Source of the DNA: Tetramitus jugosus
Taxonomy: Eukaryota > Heterolobosea > Eutetramitea > Acrasida > Vahlkampfiidae
Reading direction: 5' to 3'
DNA length: 64,000 bases
NCBI GenBank assembly: GCA_937625935.1
Contig: OW569371.1
Coordinates: 248,001 to 312,000, forward strand
Shown: positions 48,675-59,612 of the stretch, piece by piece
Layout: every line of letters starts with the position of its first letter
How positions within the stretch are numbered: position 1 is the first letter of the stretch
Translations under genes and position numbers: made by a program
Notes under the pieces: generated by a model
The model's input: only the letters and a program-made list of their open reading frames with translations
Database searches by the model: none
What the model was told of the DNA's origin: nothing

Positions 48675-51488
48675 ATGACAGACACTGAAACAGATATTGA
48701 GGATATCGTGTTAGATACCGATTTAGAGCTAGGAGAAGACGATGAACTTGATTACTATGACTACGATGATTTGGACTTAGTCGACTTGGAAGAAGACGAT
48801 GACGACGATGACGACGATGACGATGTAGAAGACAGCGATCATGAGTTTGATCATCCTTCGAAACAAGTGTCTTCCTATAAGGGTAAGAATATGGATCAAT
48901 ATGGTGTAAGTTCTTCCTCTACATCTGCCACTGTACAGTATGTGATGGATTCTATTTTGCCAACCACAGAGGAGGCTACACAACGGAAGATCTATAAAGA
49001 ACAAGATGATCTATTGGGTAATGTTCTTCCGTACACAGATCAAGAAGAAGACGAGGTACACACTCCTGGTCCTACTGATCGATCCATACGGAGAAATCAG
49101 ATTGAACATAGTATAAAGAGAAGGTTGGACAAAATGAGCCAACAATTGGAGGATTGGAAGCATAGACACGATGATTTTATTCATGAAGAAGATGATCAAG
49201 CAATGGCGAACACAAAGAGGCACGCTTTGACGAAACAAAGCAGAATGAAATCTCCAGTTATGGGGGTTGTCAAACAATCTGATTTTAATCGTTCGTATTT
49301 TAAACAATCAACAAAAGATGCAACATCATCCAAAGCAGATATACTACAACAAGAACTATTAGAGTCAAAGAAAGAGATAGAGAGGCTGAAATCTACAATC
49401 GAGATTCAAGGAAAAGACATCTCGAGAGAAGCACAACAAGCAAGGGAGAATAAAAGAGAGGAGAAAGTAGAGAAACCAAAGGTAGAAGCCAAAAAGCGAG
49501 CTATTAATGTGGTAATCAAACTCCAAACTATATGTAAGAGTCAACAGGAGGAGATCAATAAGCTTAAGAGAGATTTGTTGAGAACTAAAAAAGCACTGAA
49601 ATCACAAATTGATCAAAACGAGAAAAAGTTGAGGGAAAGGGACAACGAACTTGGTGAAATTCGTGATTTGTATGAGAGGACAGTTGATGATATTCACAAG
49701 AAGGAACGACTGCTGGATGAGCATGTGACCTCCTTGAATGATAACTGCCGAACTCAACATCAGAAAGCAAAACGACAGAGTGAGATCTCCATTGAATTGC
49801 GTCATAAGCTCAATGCAAAAATTGATGAGTGCAAACAGCTGGAGAAAACGATCAAAAACATGGAGAACAAGGAGAAAGAATTTAGGGAGAAAGAAAAATC
49901 AAATACTATTTTGCAAAAGAGATACAGTGATCTATTGAGTCAGAACAGAGATCTGAAAAAGCAAATAGATGAGTCTCAAACTCAATTACAAGAGTTACAA
50001 GCGGATAAAACAGATCTCTCAAGAAAGATTCGAGACAATGAAGAGCAGCATAGACAAATTGTTCAGGATCTAGAGTACTCGAACAAACAATTAGAAGCGA
50101 AAGTAAGAGAGACGGAGAACAATGTAAAAGAAATTCAGTTGAGTAATAACAGAGAAAATACTCGATTATCTCTGTCCCATAAAGATCAAATCGAAAGAGT
50201 ACAAAGGGATTTAATGGAGTGGAAACAAACTTGCAAGGAGCTCAACGATGATTTGGATCGAGTGAAAAGAGAACATGGTATCAAACTTAAATCTGCGGAA
50301 GATGTTCTAAACCAGAAGCTATCAGAAGTTTTAGATAGAGAGCGGAAGTACAAAGAACAAAATAGAACCCTACAGAAGAAAGTAGAAGAACTTCTCCAAA
50401 AATCTCTTGTTAATGAGCAATATTTAACAGAGCAAATAGAATGGAAAACAAGATATGAACAAGAGGTGAGTAAGTGGAGAGTAGAGAAACTGGGGTGGGC
50501 AAACGAACGGTTAGATATGGAGGATCAGTTGAAGAAATTGAAGGATATCCAAGAGCAAACTCAAGAAGGAATTAGATCGGATATTGAAAAGTACAAAGCA
50601 ATGCTGCATAAGGAGAGGTACATGCGAGAATCACTCGAGAACAAAATTTTAGAACTGAACAACACCATTTCAGAGCTGGAAAGAAAATCAGCTTTGCAAA
50701 GAGAGATGGCCAATATGGATGCCTTGAAGACAGAGGATCAGTCACAGAAGATATCCGATATTAGGAGAGCACAAAAGAAGTTGGAACAGAATTACAGCGA
50801 TATGCAACAGAAACTAGCTTCATACATGCATAAATACAATCAAACCTTGAGGGAAATGAGCAATTTAAAGAACATCCATTCGAAAGCAATAGAACAAATG
50901 AAGATTCGTACATTTAACAGAAATGATACATATGATTCTGATACTGATGCATCTAGCGATGCTTCCATGGACCAGCGGACGACACGTAAGAGTTTGAAAG
51001 ATATCGCTGACTTGCAAGTCAAGTGTGACGAAGATGTAAAAGAATACAAATCAAAGATGAGTTCTCTCATTAAAGATATGACAAATCACGGACAAGAAAT
51101 TAGTGGGTTGAGGCAAGCATTCCAAATGTTGAAGTCAAAAATGGCCGCAATACCACCTGCTAAAACTGCTAGCTCGAAAAGAACATCAATGTTGAACAAC
51201 TATGAAGGATCTAGTGATGAAGATCGTTTCGATCAACTCAGTGACGCATCGTATGAAAGCACAGACGACGAAAGAACAGAACGGTCTCAAGCTAGACGAA
51301 TGAGATCCAGGTCTGCAGACTCTTCAAGAAGAGTTCAGAGACCTGTCTCCATCGCAACAGAGAAAGTAAAGGTGAAGAGTAAGAAACTGAAATCTGATCT
51401 TTTGAGACCTACAATCAGTTCGGCTGAGAAAAGTAAGAGTAAGTTGACCTCTGGACCAGTCTCAAGCACCATTAAAAAGAAAAAGTAG
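48675..51488 (+). CDS. Long coiled-coil protein with acidic head
   Basis: A 937-residue protein. The first 55 residues are strongly acidic (a long Asp run). Residues about 200-770 are almost unbroken coiled coil, with Leu/Ile heptads and few Pro. The tail is Ser/Lys/Arg-rich with SSDEDRFDQLSDASYES-type patches that look phosphorylatable. No motor head or membrane segment is seen. It could be a centrosomal, basal-body or Golgi tether; nothing in the sequence decides. An E2F-like promoter pair lies upstream. A bipartite basic stretch near the end could be a nuclear or microtubule-binding signal. Confidence 0.7.
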   Translation: MTDTETDIEDIVLDTDLELGEDDELDYYDYDDLDLVDLEEDDDDDDDDDDVEDSDHEFDHPSKQVSSYKGKNMDQYGVSSSSTSATVQYVMDSILPTTEEATQRKIYKEQDDLLGNVLPYTDQEEDEVHTPGPTDRSIRRNQIEHSIKRRLDKMSQQLEDWKHRHDDFIHEEDDQAMANTKRHALTKQSRMKSPVMGVVKQSDFNRSYFKQSTKDATSSKADILQQELLESKKEIERLKSTIEIQGKDISREAQQARENKREEKVEKPKVEAKKRAINVVIKLQTICKSQQEEINKLKRDLLRTKKALKSQIDQNEKKLRERDNELGEIRDLYERTVDDIHKKERLLDEHVTSLNDNCRTQHQKAKRQSEISIELRHKLNAKIDECKQLEKTIKNMENKEKEFREKEKSNTILQKRYSDLLSQNRDLKKQIDESQTQLQELQADKTDLSRKIRDNEEQHRQIVQDLEYSNKQLEAKVRETENNVKEIQLSNNRENTRLSLSHKDQIERVQRDLMEWKQTCKELNDDLDRVKREHGIKLKSAEDVLNQKLSEVLDRERKYKEQNRTLQKKVEELLQKSLVNEQYLTEQIEWKTRYEQEVSKWRVEKLGWANERLDMEDQLKKLKDIQEQTQEGIRSDIEKYKAMLHKERYMRESLENKILELNNTISELERKSALQREMANMDALKTEDQSQKISDIRRAQKKLEQNYSDMQQKLASYMHKYNQTLREMSNLKNIHSKAIEQMKIRTFNRNDTYDSDTDASSDASMDQRTTRKSLKDIADLQVKCDEDVKEYKSKMSSLIKDMTNHGQEISGLRQAFQMLKSKMAAIPPAKTASSKRTSMLNNYEGSSDEDRFDQLSDASYESTDDERTERSQARRMRSRSADSSRRVQRPVSIATEKVKVKSKKLKSDLLRPTISSAEKSKSKLTSGPVSSTIKKKK

Positions 51489-52158
51489 GCCAACGATTTT
51501 TTTCCAGCTCGTAGTTGTGGCGGAACGTTTGAAAGTTTTGATTGAGCCGCGAAAACTCAATCACTTCGGTAAATATTGATTGGATCAAGCAAAGGTCAGG
51601 GTAATTTTCTTGATTGGATGCTGCGAAATCGTAATTTGATTGAGGATCACAACAACGGTCATTACTGTTGGTTACGTAGTGATTCATTCTGACTGATGCA
51701 TTGCGGTGATGGTTCTCCCAAGGGGTTTGCGCACGCAGCATTGCCCCAGTTCCATCATAATTGATAGGGTTTGTGGAGGCAATGTAAAGCTAAAAGATAT
51801 TTTTAAACGCCACATTAACATTCCACACGCAACCACGCACACGTTTCTAGAGAAACAGATTCTTCCCACCTATTTAACTTGTGAACAACAAGTTTTGTTG
51901 CTTAATTTAACACCTCTACAACAACAAAATACGATAACAACAACCGATCAACAACAGGAGCCCAACCAAAAATTTCCCAATTCCCCTTAACACTCTCCTT
52001 AAAATAAACACCCACAGGTAAGTGATGTATATTTGACTGATTCTGTTTCCAGTCATTGCAATTCCACCATTTGCAACAATCACAACAACCACCTCCGTAT
52101 AGCTTTTACTAACCATACTCAAACCATACACTGTCTGATTCCATAAATAATAATAACC
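51489..52158. other. 670-base intergenic region, PEPCK leader
   Basis: Mostly leader and promoter of PEPCK, with an ACAACA-rich part at 51910-51960. On the reverse strand a frame from an ATG at 51687 to 51472 codes 71 residues of plausible composition; unproven. No other feature. Confidence 0.35.
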
Positions 52159-53925
52159 ATGGTCGAAACTCCCTATGCACTACAGAAGAAAAGAATGTCC
52201 ATCACATTGACTCCAGATTTTCAAAAGAACATGAATGCACTCATGCAGCCTCATGGGGCCTCTTCCAGCACAGAGGTCAAGGAACAATTGAAGAAGGTGG
52301 ATGAAGAGTACGCATACTCTCCTGAACACGAAGTTCAAGACACTTTGATAAAGCTCGGTATCAACCACGGAGCCAGAATCTTTAGAAATGCCCCTGTTCC
52401 TCAACTCTATGAATGTGCGCTGAGAATGGAAGAAGGTTCCGCCATTACTTCCTCTGGTGCACTTTCTGTTCGCTCTGGCGCCAAAACTGGTCGTTGCCCA
52501 GCAGACAAGAGAATTGTCGATGAGGAGAGCACGAGAGATGACATTTGGTGGGGACCAGTCAACATTAAGCTCTCGGAACACTCATTCATGGTCAATAGAG
52601 AACGTGCAATCGACTATTTGAACACTAGGAAGCACTTGTTTGTTCAGGACGGATATGCAGGTTGGGATCCAGAGCACAGAATTAAGATTAGAGTCATTAC
52701 TACGAGAGCTTACCATGCTCTCTTCATGAGAAACATGTTGATTAAGCCATCGCAGGAAGAATTGCTCAATTTTGGTGAGCCAGACTATGTCATTTACAAT
52801 GCAGGTGAGTTCCCAGCCAATCGTTTCACTGAGGGAATGAGCAGCAGTACAAGTGTTTCCATCAATTTCAAGTCCAGAGAATTTGTCATCTTGGGATCTC
52901 AGTATGCAGGTGAGATGAAGAAGGGTGTATTCACCATTATGCATTACTTGATGCCAAAGATTGGACTGTTGTCTCTACATTCCAGTTGCAATCAGGGAAA
53001 GAGTGGTGATGTCAGTTTGTTCTTTGGTCTGTCAGGCACTGGTAAAACGACGTTATCTGCTGATCCAAACAGATACTTGATTGGTGATGATGAACATGTC
53101 TGGGGACCAAATGGAGTCTTCAACATTGAAGGTGGCTGCTATGCAAAGGCCATTGGTCTGAGAAGAGAAAAGGAACCAGAGATTTTCGATGCTGTGAGAT
53201 TTGGAGCTGTCGTTGAGAATGTTGTTCTGGATCCTGATACATGTGAGATTCTGTACGACGACCAAAGTATTACGGAGAACACGAGAGTGAGTTATCCATT
53301 GGAATACATTCCAAATGCAAAGATTCCAGCTGTTGTGAATGAGCATCCAAGAAACATCATCTTGCTGACTTGTGATTCATTTGGTGTTTTACCTCCAGTG
53401 TCCAAGTTGACTCCAGAGCAAGCCATGTACCATTTCATCTCTGGATTCACGTCAAAGGTTGCTGGAACTGAAGTCGGTATCACAAGTCCTGAAGCTACCT
53501 TCTCATCTTGTTACGGTGAACCTTTCCTTGTGTGGCATCCAGTCGTCTACGCCAATTTGTTGGCTGCCAAGATGCAAGAACACAAGGCTGATGCCTGGTT
53601 GATTAACACTGGATGGGTTGGTGGTTATGAGAATGGCAGAAGATGTCCGCTGGCTTACACCAGAAAGATTATTGACGCTATTCATGATGGAAGCTTGGCC
53701 AAATCCAAGTGTGTCCCCATGCCCATCTTTGGATTACAAATCCCAACTGAATGTGAAGGTGTCCCATCAGATATTTTAATCCCTGACAGGTCATGGAGCG
53801 ACAAGAACAAGTATAATGAAACTGTGAAGAACCTGGCCGCCAGATTCATCAAGAACTTCTCCAAGTACTCCGACAAGGCCTCGAAAGAAGTAGTCAGTGC
53901 TGGACCAGTATTACCGAGTGCATAA
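52159..53925 (+). CDS. PCK1: ATP-dependent phosphoenolpyruvate carboxykinase
   Basis: A 588-residue PEPCK of the ATP-dependent class (oxaloacetate + ATP to PEP + ADP + CO2). Seen are [47 protein letters not shown], the P-loop [14 protein letters not shown], the second metal/nucleotide motif LIGDDEHVW and [12 protein letters not shown]. Length (about 590) and the P-loop type match the plant/trypanosomatid/bacterial ATP form, not the animal GTP form. It may feed gluconeogenesis or run toward oxaloacetate under low oxygen. No targeting signal is evident. The start at 52159 is the first ATG after a CAA-rich leader. Confidence 0.97.
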   Translation: MVETPYALQKKRMSITLTPDFQKNMNALMQPHGASSSTEVKEQLKKVDEEYAYSPEHEVQDTLIKLGINHGARIFRNAPVPQLYECALRMEEGSAITSSGALSVRSGAKTGRCPADKRIVDEESTRDDIWWGPVNIKLSEHSFMVNRERAIDYLNTRKHLFVQDGYAGWDPEHRIKIRVITTRAYHALFMRNMLIKPSQEELLNFGEPDYVIYNAGEFPANRFTEGMSSSTSVSINFKSREFVILGSQYAGEMKKGVFTIMHYLMPKIGLLSLHSSCNQGKSGDVSLFFGLSGTGKTTLSADPNRYLIGDDEHVWGPNGVFNIEGGCYAKAIGLRREKEPEIFDAVRFGAVVENVVLDPDTCEILYDDQSITENTRVSYPLEYIPNAKIPAVVNEHPRNIILLTCDSFGVLPPVSKLTPEQAMYHFISGFTSKVAGTEVGITSPEATFSSCYGEPFLVWHPVVYANLLAAKMQEHKADAWLINTGWVGGYENGRRCPLAYTRKIIDAIHDGSLAKSKCVPMPIFGLQIPTECEGVPSDILIPDRSWSDKNKYNETVKNLAARFIKNFSKYSDKASKEVVSAGPVLPSA

Positions 53926-54734
53926 ATATAGCAAGCTCCTGTTTTCTCATCAATTTCAAACCAAACGATCAGACATCCTCCTTTATCTGGTCAAGTCCTT
54001 TCTTTGTCGGTGCGACAATAAAAATGCGAATCGGAAAAGATTTCTCCACCTCCCTTTTAGTTTTGACATTTGAATGAATGAGCGACATGCTGTCTCTTGT
54101 GTAACAGATGACAACTTCAACATCACTTTTCAAAGGACAATGAACGGACTGTGCCAATCAAGGATCGGATCCCTTTCACTAAGCAATAACATCAATAAAA
54201 ACAAACGAACCAACAATAATAACGAGAATCTTGAGCACATCCATCAACTCAAGTAGTCTCGCGTTTCGTTGATCTCACTTGCCACAGCTGCTGCAGAGCT
54301 CTCTCTCACCATTCGCTCATTTTTCACATTCACACAACCTTGGCCTATCCACCACCAAAATCAGATTCACCGACCATCCCATTTGTGCCATTACCACAAA
54401 AGTCTTCTTTTTTCTGAGTCAAGCAAGAAACAGAGTGTGTGAGTTGTTGACCCCCACAGAAACACCTACACACAACCAAACAAATCATTTGCTCACTGTG
54501 AGCAATAATTAATCTCCATTGAGTTGTTTCGCTCCCTCGGTTGTCAACAACTACTTGCGAACATCATTGCGCACACACCCACCTCTCAATTTGACGTGTG
54601 CACATCAACAATAACAGCAACAACAGCAACAATAATATACCAACAACAACGAACAAGTAGAAGCAGCAATTTGTGCAGCTAACATCAACAACAACATCAA
54701 TAACAACAAGCAACAACAATAATAACTATAAAAA
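53926..54734. other. 800-base intergenic region, leader of the RGS gene
   Basis: The right part (about 54607-54730) is a CAA/AAC/CAG-rich leader tract. A reverse-strand frame at 54157-53969 reads as protein-like (FPIRIFIVAPTKKGLDQIKEDV-type end) but has no ATG before 54091 and no partner exon that I could find. Confidence 0.4.
54607..54730 (+). repeat. CAA/AAC-rich low-complexity leader
   Basis: Repeated CAACAA, AACAAT and AGCAAC units directly before the ATG at 54735. The same style of leader precedes many genes here and is probably untranslated. Confidence 0.5.
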
Positions 54735-57042
54735 ATGAGTACTCATTTGACGTCGATAGGGCACAACCTAGATGTTGCACTGAGTGCATTTTATGATTCT
54801 CTAAATAGCAACAACAACAACAATCAATCCTTCTATGGAGATTTGAGTGGAAAGAAATGGAATTCACCTTACAATGATACATCAAAGGGAGATGGCACAT
54901 GGTTCATTAACAAGAGGTTTGTATTGCTTGTGTTTTATCGAATACAGTGTTTGTGTGTTTGTGTAGTGGTCTGCTGAAGGTGAGAACAATTATGAGCTTT
55001 TTTGTCGTGTTTGAGACATTGCTCATGTTCTTTCTCAACGCCATAAAATTTTTTCCCGTGTGCTTTGGTGGTTGACCACGATCGAACACACTGAGATCAC
55101 ATGCACACACAAGATAAGGATTGCTAACAACATGAAATCAATTTGTATGTGAATTCTTCCAAATAATAGAGATTCAATCATGGTGCCCTCCATATCAAGC
55201 ATCTTTTTTGCGGCAGGTATTCTGCAGTGTATCATTCTCTTTATTGCCATTATTTGGCGGAGGAATATGCAGCCCATTAAGAGTCGAGGTGCATTGCTAA
55301 TTTTGATAGCTATGGTGTCTCAGTCCTATGTCATTATCAATTCTGCTGCACGGTTCATGGTTGGTCGATGGAGGTATCCCTGCTTCCTCTATTCCATCAT
55401 GTTCTCAGTTGTCATTCCGTTTGCCTTTTTGCCTGGTGTTTTGCGCATGTTTCGGTTGATTTACATTGTAAAGCTCAATAGCTTAAAGAAATTTGTGGCC
55501 AATATCAAGGGAACGACAGGGAATGAAGATGAGAACAATAAGCACAATAGTGTTGCACAGGTGAACAATCACAACAATAACAATAGCAACCATAACATGG
55601 GTCACACCAATGGCTTTGCTGTTTTTAAGAACAGACAACAACAGAGGACGTTTGCTCTGTGGAAGTTTTGGGTCTCCAACAAGTTTATTGTCCTGTGCTT
55701 TATAGTCAGTGTGGTTATTCATTTGGGCATTTGGGGAATTTTGGCGGGAACAAGCTCTGATCCTGCACTCTACTTTAGCTTTAGGAGCTCTTGTGGAATG
55801 AGTTCTGTGGACTCGTATGTCATTGTAGGTCAAGCATTTGTCTACATTGGTGTCAACTTGCTATTGCTGTTGTTCGCTATTGTGAAACGAGTGGAGGACA
55901 CCTGGTCCATTCGTATCGAGTCAGTAATTGTATTGGCTCAGTGGATTCTGTTCTTTGCAGTGTTTGTGCTGATCGCTGCTCTATGGTGGTACTTTTACAT
56001 ACAGGCAGAAAGATATTGGCCATATGGTTACTTTATGATTATGGCTTGCTTCATTGATATACTGTTCTCTGCTTGGATTCCGTTGATTCGCTCGTTTATG
56101 ATACCACAGAAGCGAGGATCAAAATTGGAACAAATTTTGACCATCCAAGACAGTTCAGGTGCCAATGTAGAGCAATTGAAGATTGTGTTGGAGGACACGG
56201 ATTTCAAGGAATCGTTCCGTATGTTTTGTGAAAAGAGTTTCTGTCCAGAGATGCTCCTGTTTTGGGAGGAAGCCAAGCAATATGAGCTTCTCAAGGAGGA
56301 CTATAGTCGAAGAGTGGCAGCCAAGAGCATTTTGGACAAGTATCTGTCTGTTGACGCTCCTTTGGAACTCAATCTTCCAAACAAGCAAATATTCATTCCT
56401 GAAATTACAGATGCCATTAATCAATATGAAGCAACCTTGCTCCAAGGAGTGTACGTTGGTACAAACATTCTCACAGAGATGGGAACAAACATTGCACTTT
56501 ATGTATTTAATAAGGAAGCCGCGCATCATAAGGAGAACTTTTTGTCTCGAATGACAAATATTGCAACATCTGAAGAACAAATTATTGCTGAGGCAGTACA
56601 GAGATATCAAAGCATTTTGCTAGATGCTAAAAAGGATGGAGATCATGAGGACAAAGGAGTCGAGGATGAGGCCATCGAGTGTACTCATGAAGTGAGCACA
56701 TCACATGAGGAGGATACTCACTCTGCGACAGATCAAATGTCCACCCACACAACTACCACATCCACAAATCCAAACTCCAGTACACCAAGCAAGAGAAAGG
56801 CTACAGTAGCCAAAATTAGGAAAAAGCTAAAGAGACCGCAAAGTACTAGGAATCTCTTGGAATCCAAGAACGAAAAGAAAGTAGAGAACAAGTTGCCAGA
56901 CGCTCTGTTCCATCGTCTGATTTTGCACACCGAGTTGGACATGATGGACATTTTTGCTCGATATCGTAATACTAGGCCATTCCGTAAACACATGGATAGA
57001 CTGAGAGAGGAAGTGAAACTCAAGGACATTGTTGTTGCCTAA
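54735..57042 (+). CDS. Seven-transmembrane RGS protein
   Basis: Two exons, 54735-54916 and 55170-57042, flank a 253-base intron (donor GTTTGT, acceptor AATAG, phase 2), giving 684 residues. After an Asn-rich exon 1 come about seven hydrophobic helices, then a complete RGS domain (about 56150-56520): LKIVLEDTDFKESFRMFCEKSFCPEMLLFWEEAKQYE is the classic start. RGS domains speed GTP hydrolysis by G-alpha. The layout resembles plant AtRGS1 and the RGS-linked receptors of amoebae. The C-terminus is Glu/Thr/Lys-rich. A G-alpha-like protein lies 2.6 kb downstream. Confidence 0.85.
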
Positions 57043-57192
57043 GCGACGACCTCCATATCCTCATCGTAAATAAAACATCAAACGTCATCAGTCACCTAGA
57101 CCCAAAAGGTAATTTTAGTTTGAGCTGTGTGGCATCGGGAACAAAGGAACAAAGACATCAACAAACCAAACAACAATAACAACAACAACGAC

Positions 57193-58440
57193 ATGTTCCC
57201 TATTCTCTCTCTTCCTACTGATGTTGTTATTCATATCATCGGTTTTGTTGAGATTCAATCTCATGAGTTGACCATGCTCAATCCACCCGATTATCGCTGG
57301 CTCTCATGTTTCGGGAGACACAAAGAAGAACCATGTCGCTTCGTCTACTTGTTCCCCAGTGTTGTACTGAACTTGTCTGAAGTGAAAACTGGAGCGCCCA
57401 GTTACGGCGTAACTCGGAGCGACATTCTGTTATTCGCTCAAAATGCCAAGTACGTGCGATTCATTCTGGGGAGCCAGAACGCGAAATGTGCTGCAGATAG
57501 GATGCTAGATTACTGGGTGTTCTCTCAGCAAGGACAGTCAAGGCAGCGAGTAAATATCGAGGTGCAAGAGGATGATGGTTTCAAGTTCCTAACAGGCGAG
57601 AAATCAACCATGCTGGACGAGTTGATTCAACAAATGATAGTGCCATCGAGTCAGATTCGATCAAAACCAATTAACGAGCTCAATTTATTGTTGATTCGAT
57701 TGAGAGATAGAGCTGTGAAGCAAATTGTGTCGAGTGCAAATGTTCGACATCTTGTTCTTAATTACGACCACATTTCACCTTCAATTATGGATTGTTTCAA
57801 AGCATCGACAGTATCTAGTATTAAACAACTGACTCTGATTGTGTCGCCCAGTCTGAGAGAGGATGCTCTCGATTTACAATCAGTTTGGTCAAGTAGTTCA
57901 ATCGAGTCACTTTCAATTCTGAGTAGCGTAAGAAACGAGTATATTTTGAAACAGTTGCGATTTACATGTCAAAATGTGGATCCTTTGGCAGAGAGCACGC
58001 ATTTAACAACATTGAACATGCCGCTTGTGGATCTTAACAGATCAATGTGCTCTGTTTTACTTCGAAATCAGAGTATTCGAACACTGTGTATTGGAGTGAA
58101 CCTAGAATCAAGCTCCTTGTCAGGCTGTGGATGGAAGCGAAACCATAAGGCAATTTGTTCAATGGAAGAGCATCCTATACGAGAGTTCATTCTAAATTAT
58201 GAATGTATTCGTAATTTGACCTTGTTCTTCAATGTATTACTAGAGGTCGATGTGTACTATATTATTCAATTGATATCAAATCGACAGAAGCCCAAACCAG
58301 TCGACTCGTTCAATCACATTACAATCGTTGCCTTAGAGTATCAGTATAAAGATCGCATCGGTGAGTACAGGCAACGTGCAATGCGTGTAAGAGCAGATTG
58401 CAACACGATGGTTGAATTTAGAACTTATCATTCACAATAA
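57193..58440 (+). CDS. F-box-like/LRR-like protein
   Basis: A 415-residue protein. The N-terminus (MFPILSLPTDVVIHIIGFVEI) is F-box-like, though with an unusual loop (NPPDYRWLS) after it. Later segments have leucine-rich-like rhythm (VRHLVLNYDHI, IKQLTLIVSP, IESLSILSSV, LTTLNMPLV, IRTLCIGVN, IRNLTLFFN). It probably belongs to the F-box/LRR adaptors. No other domain is recognised. The start is the first ATG after a CAA-rich leader. Confidence is moderate for the F-box and repeat calls. Confidence 0.55.
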   Translation: MFPILSLPTDVVIHIIGFVEIQSHELTMLNPPDYRWLSCFGRHKEEPCRFVYLFPSVVLNLSEVKTGAPSYGVTRSDILLFAQNAKYVRFILGSQNAKCAADRMLDYWVFSQQGQSRQRVNIEVQEDDGFKFLTGEKSTMLDELIQQMIVPSSQIRSKPINELNLLLIRLRDRAVKQIVSSANVRHLVLNYDHISPSIMDCFKASTVSSIKQLTLIVSPSLREDALDLQSVWSSSSIESLSILSSVRNEYILKQLRFTCQNVDPLAESTHLTTLNMPLVDLNRSMCSVLLRNQSIRTLCIGVNLESSSLSGCGWKRNHKAICSMEEHPIREFILNYECIRNLTLFFNVLLEVDVYYIIQLISNRQKPKPVDSFNHITIVALEYQYKDRIGEYRQRAMRVRADCNTMVEFRTYHSQ

Positions 58441-58480
58441 ATTATCTTGCCTGAACGTTTAAACTGCTAATATTCAGTGT

Positions 58481-59455
58481 TCAGGCTGATATGCTCTCCT
58501 GTTTCACTCGTTTCAATCGATTTAATATCTGATGATATTGTTCCACGAGTTGCTTATGTCTTCTTTGCAGAGCATGTTGCTTTTCATCACTCAGAACAGG
58601 GCTATCTGGTTCGTTCTTGTCGAGATTACTGCCGAATAAGAGACTATCCTTGTAACTTTCAACTGTTGACTGCATGGATTCTAACCACTTTTCCCTCACC
58701 ATGTTCATCTCTCTCTCAACACTGCTCAATTGTTGCTCTAAAGACAACAACTCACTATCCAATATATTCGACACTGTTGATTCATTCATCTTCCCATTTG
58801 GTGGAGCATTTGGCGAGCTCTCGGGTTTCTTTTGAGCGCGATTAGTTTGATTAGGAGCTTTCTTACTAGGTTGGTGCTGCTTACTTGGCGGAGACAGTGT
58901 CTTGACGGTTGGAGAAGACTCTGCTTTCGCAACTACTTTCTTTGTCTTCTTCTCAGTGCCTTCTTCCTGTAATTTTGTAGCATCAGGAGAGCGTTGATGC
59001 AAGATAAATGACACTCTTCTGTGAATTTTGGAAGCAGTATCTTGTGTTGTTGACTCTTGTGCTTTCTGCGGCAATTGCTGCCGGTTTCTTGGAGCCCGAG
59101 TAGCTTGCATAGTCCTATCAACAGTGGCCATTCTAGAATCGTTAATGTGATTGGCAATGACGGAACATCGAAAGCCCTGTCTTCGAAATCCTCTGTGATT
59201 CAGTTCGTTGCTCAAGCGGGACCATCCTTTAGCATTGACGGAAGGATTCACTCCATGAGATCGCACCAAATCTCTCAACCCATTCCTCACCGTCATGTAC
59301 AGAGCCATTGGTATCAGCCCAGTGTTTCTCTGGTTGACATTGTAAAAATTGTAACGCTCATTGTAATGTGCACCAACAGGCGGGATATTATGAAAGTGGA
59401 GTGGGGCACGATGACCGACCAGATGAGGTGGATACGGATGTTGATTTTGAAGCAT
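58481..59455 (-). CDS. Unrecognised basic protein with C-terminal coiled coil
   Basis: A 324-residue protein. The N-terminus is His/Pro/Asn-rich. Residues about 70-110 (GWSRLSNELNHRGFRRQGFRCSVIANH) recall a SANT/Myb-like three-helix unit but I am not sure. A Lys/Pro/Ser/Thr-rich middle follows; the last 90 residues are coiled coil. It converges on the preceding F-box-like gene with only 40 bases between stops. Function unknown. Confidence 0.5.
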   Translation of the reverse strand: MLQNQHPYPPHLVGHRAPLHFHNIPPVGAHYNERYNFYNVNQRNTGLIPMALYMTVRNGLRDLVRSHGVNPSVNAKGWSRLSNELNHRGFRRQGFRCSVIANHINDSRMATVDRTMQATRAPRNRQQLPQKAQESTTQDTASKIHRRVSFILHQRSPDATKLQEEGTEKKTKKVVAKAESSPTVKTLSPPSKQHQPSKKAPNQTNRAQKKPESSPNAPPNGKMNESTVSNILDSELLSLEQQLSSVEREMNMVREKWLESMQSTVESYKDSLLFGSNLDKNEPDSPVLSDEKQHALQRRHKQLVEQYHQILNRLKRVKQESISA

Positions 59456-59612
59456 GTGTGTTATCTTGTCCTTCAGAGTTGTGATTTGCTTTTTGTGGAA
59501 CAGAACAAGAAAAAAGTAAAAAAAGAAGGAGCGGAGATATAGACAAGGCCTAAGGAGTGAAATGTGAGATCAAGTGAAAACTGATGATTGAATACACTCC
59601 ACAACAATCAAA

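Noticed and set aside
52018-52052. GTAAGT...TTTCCAG mini-intron in the PEPCK leader
   Set aside because: At 35 bases it is far shorter than any intron placed here (67-253); probably chance.
55741-55752. TTTTGGCGGGAA in the 7TM-RGS coding sequence
   Set aside because: E2F-like by sequence but inside a coding exon; used as a control for chance matches.
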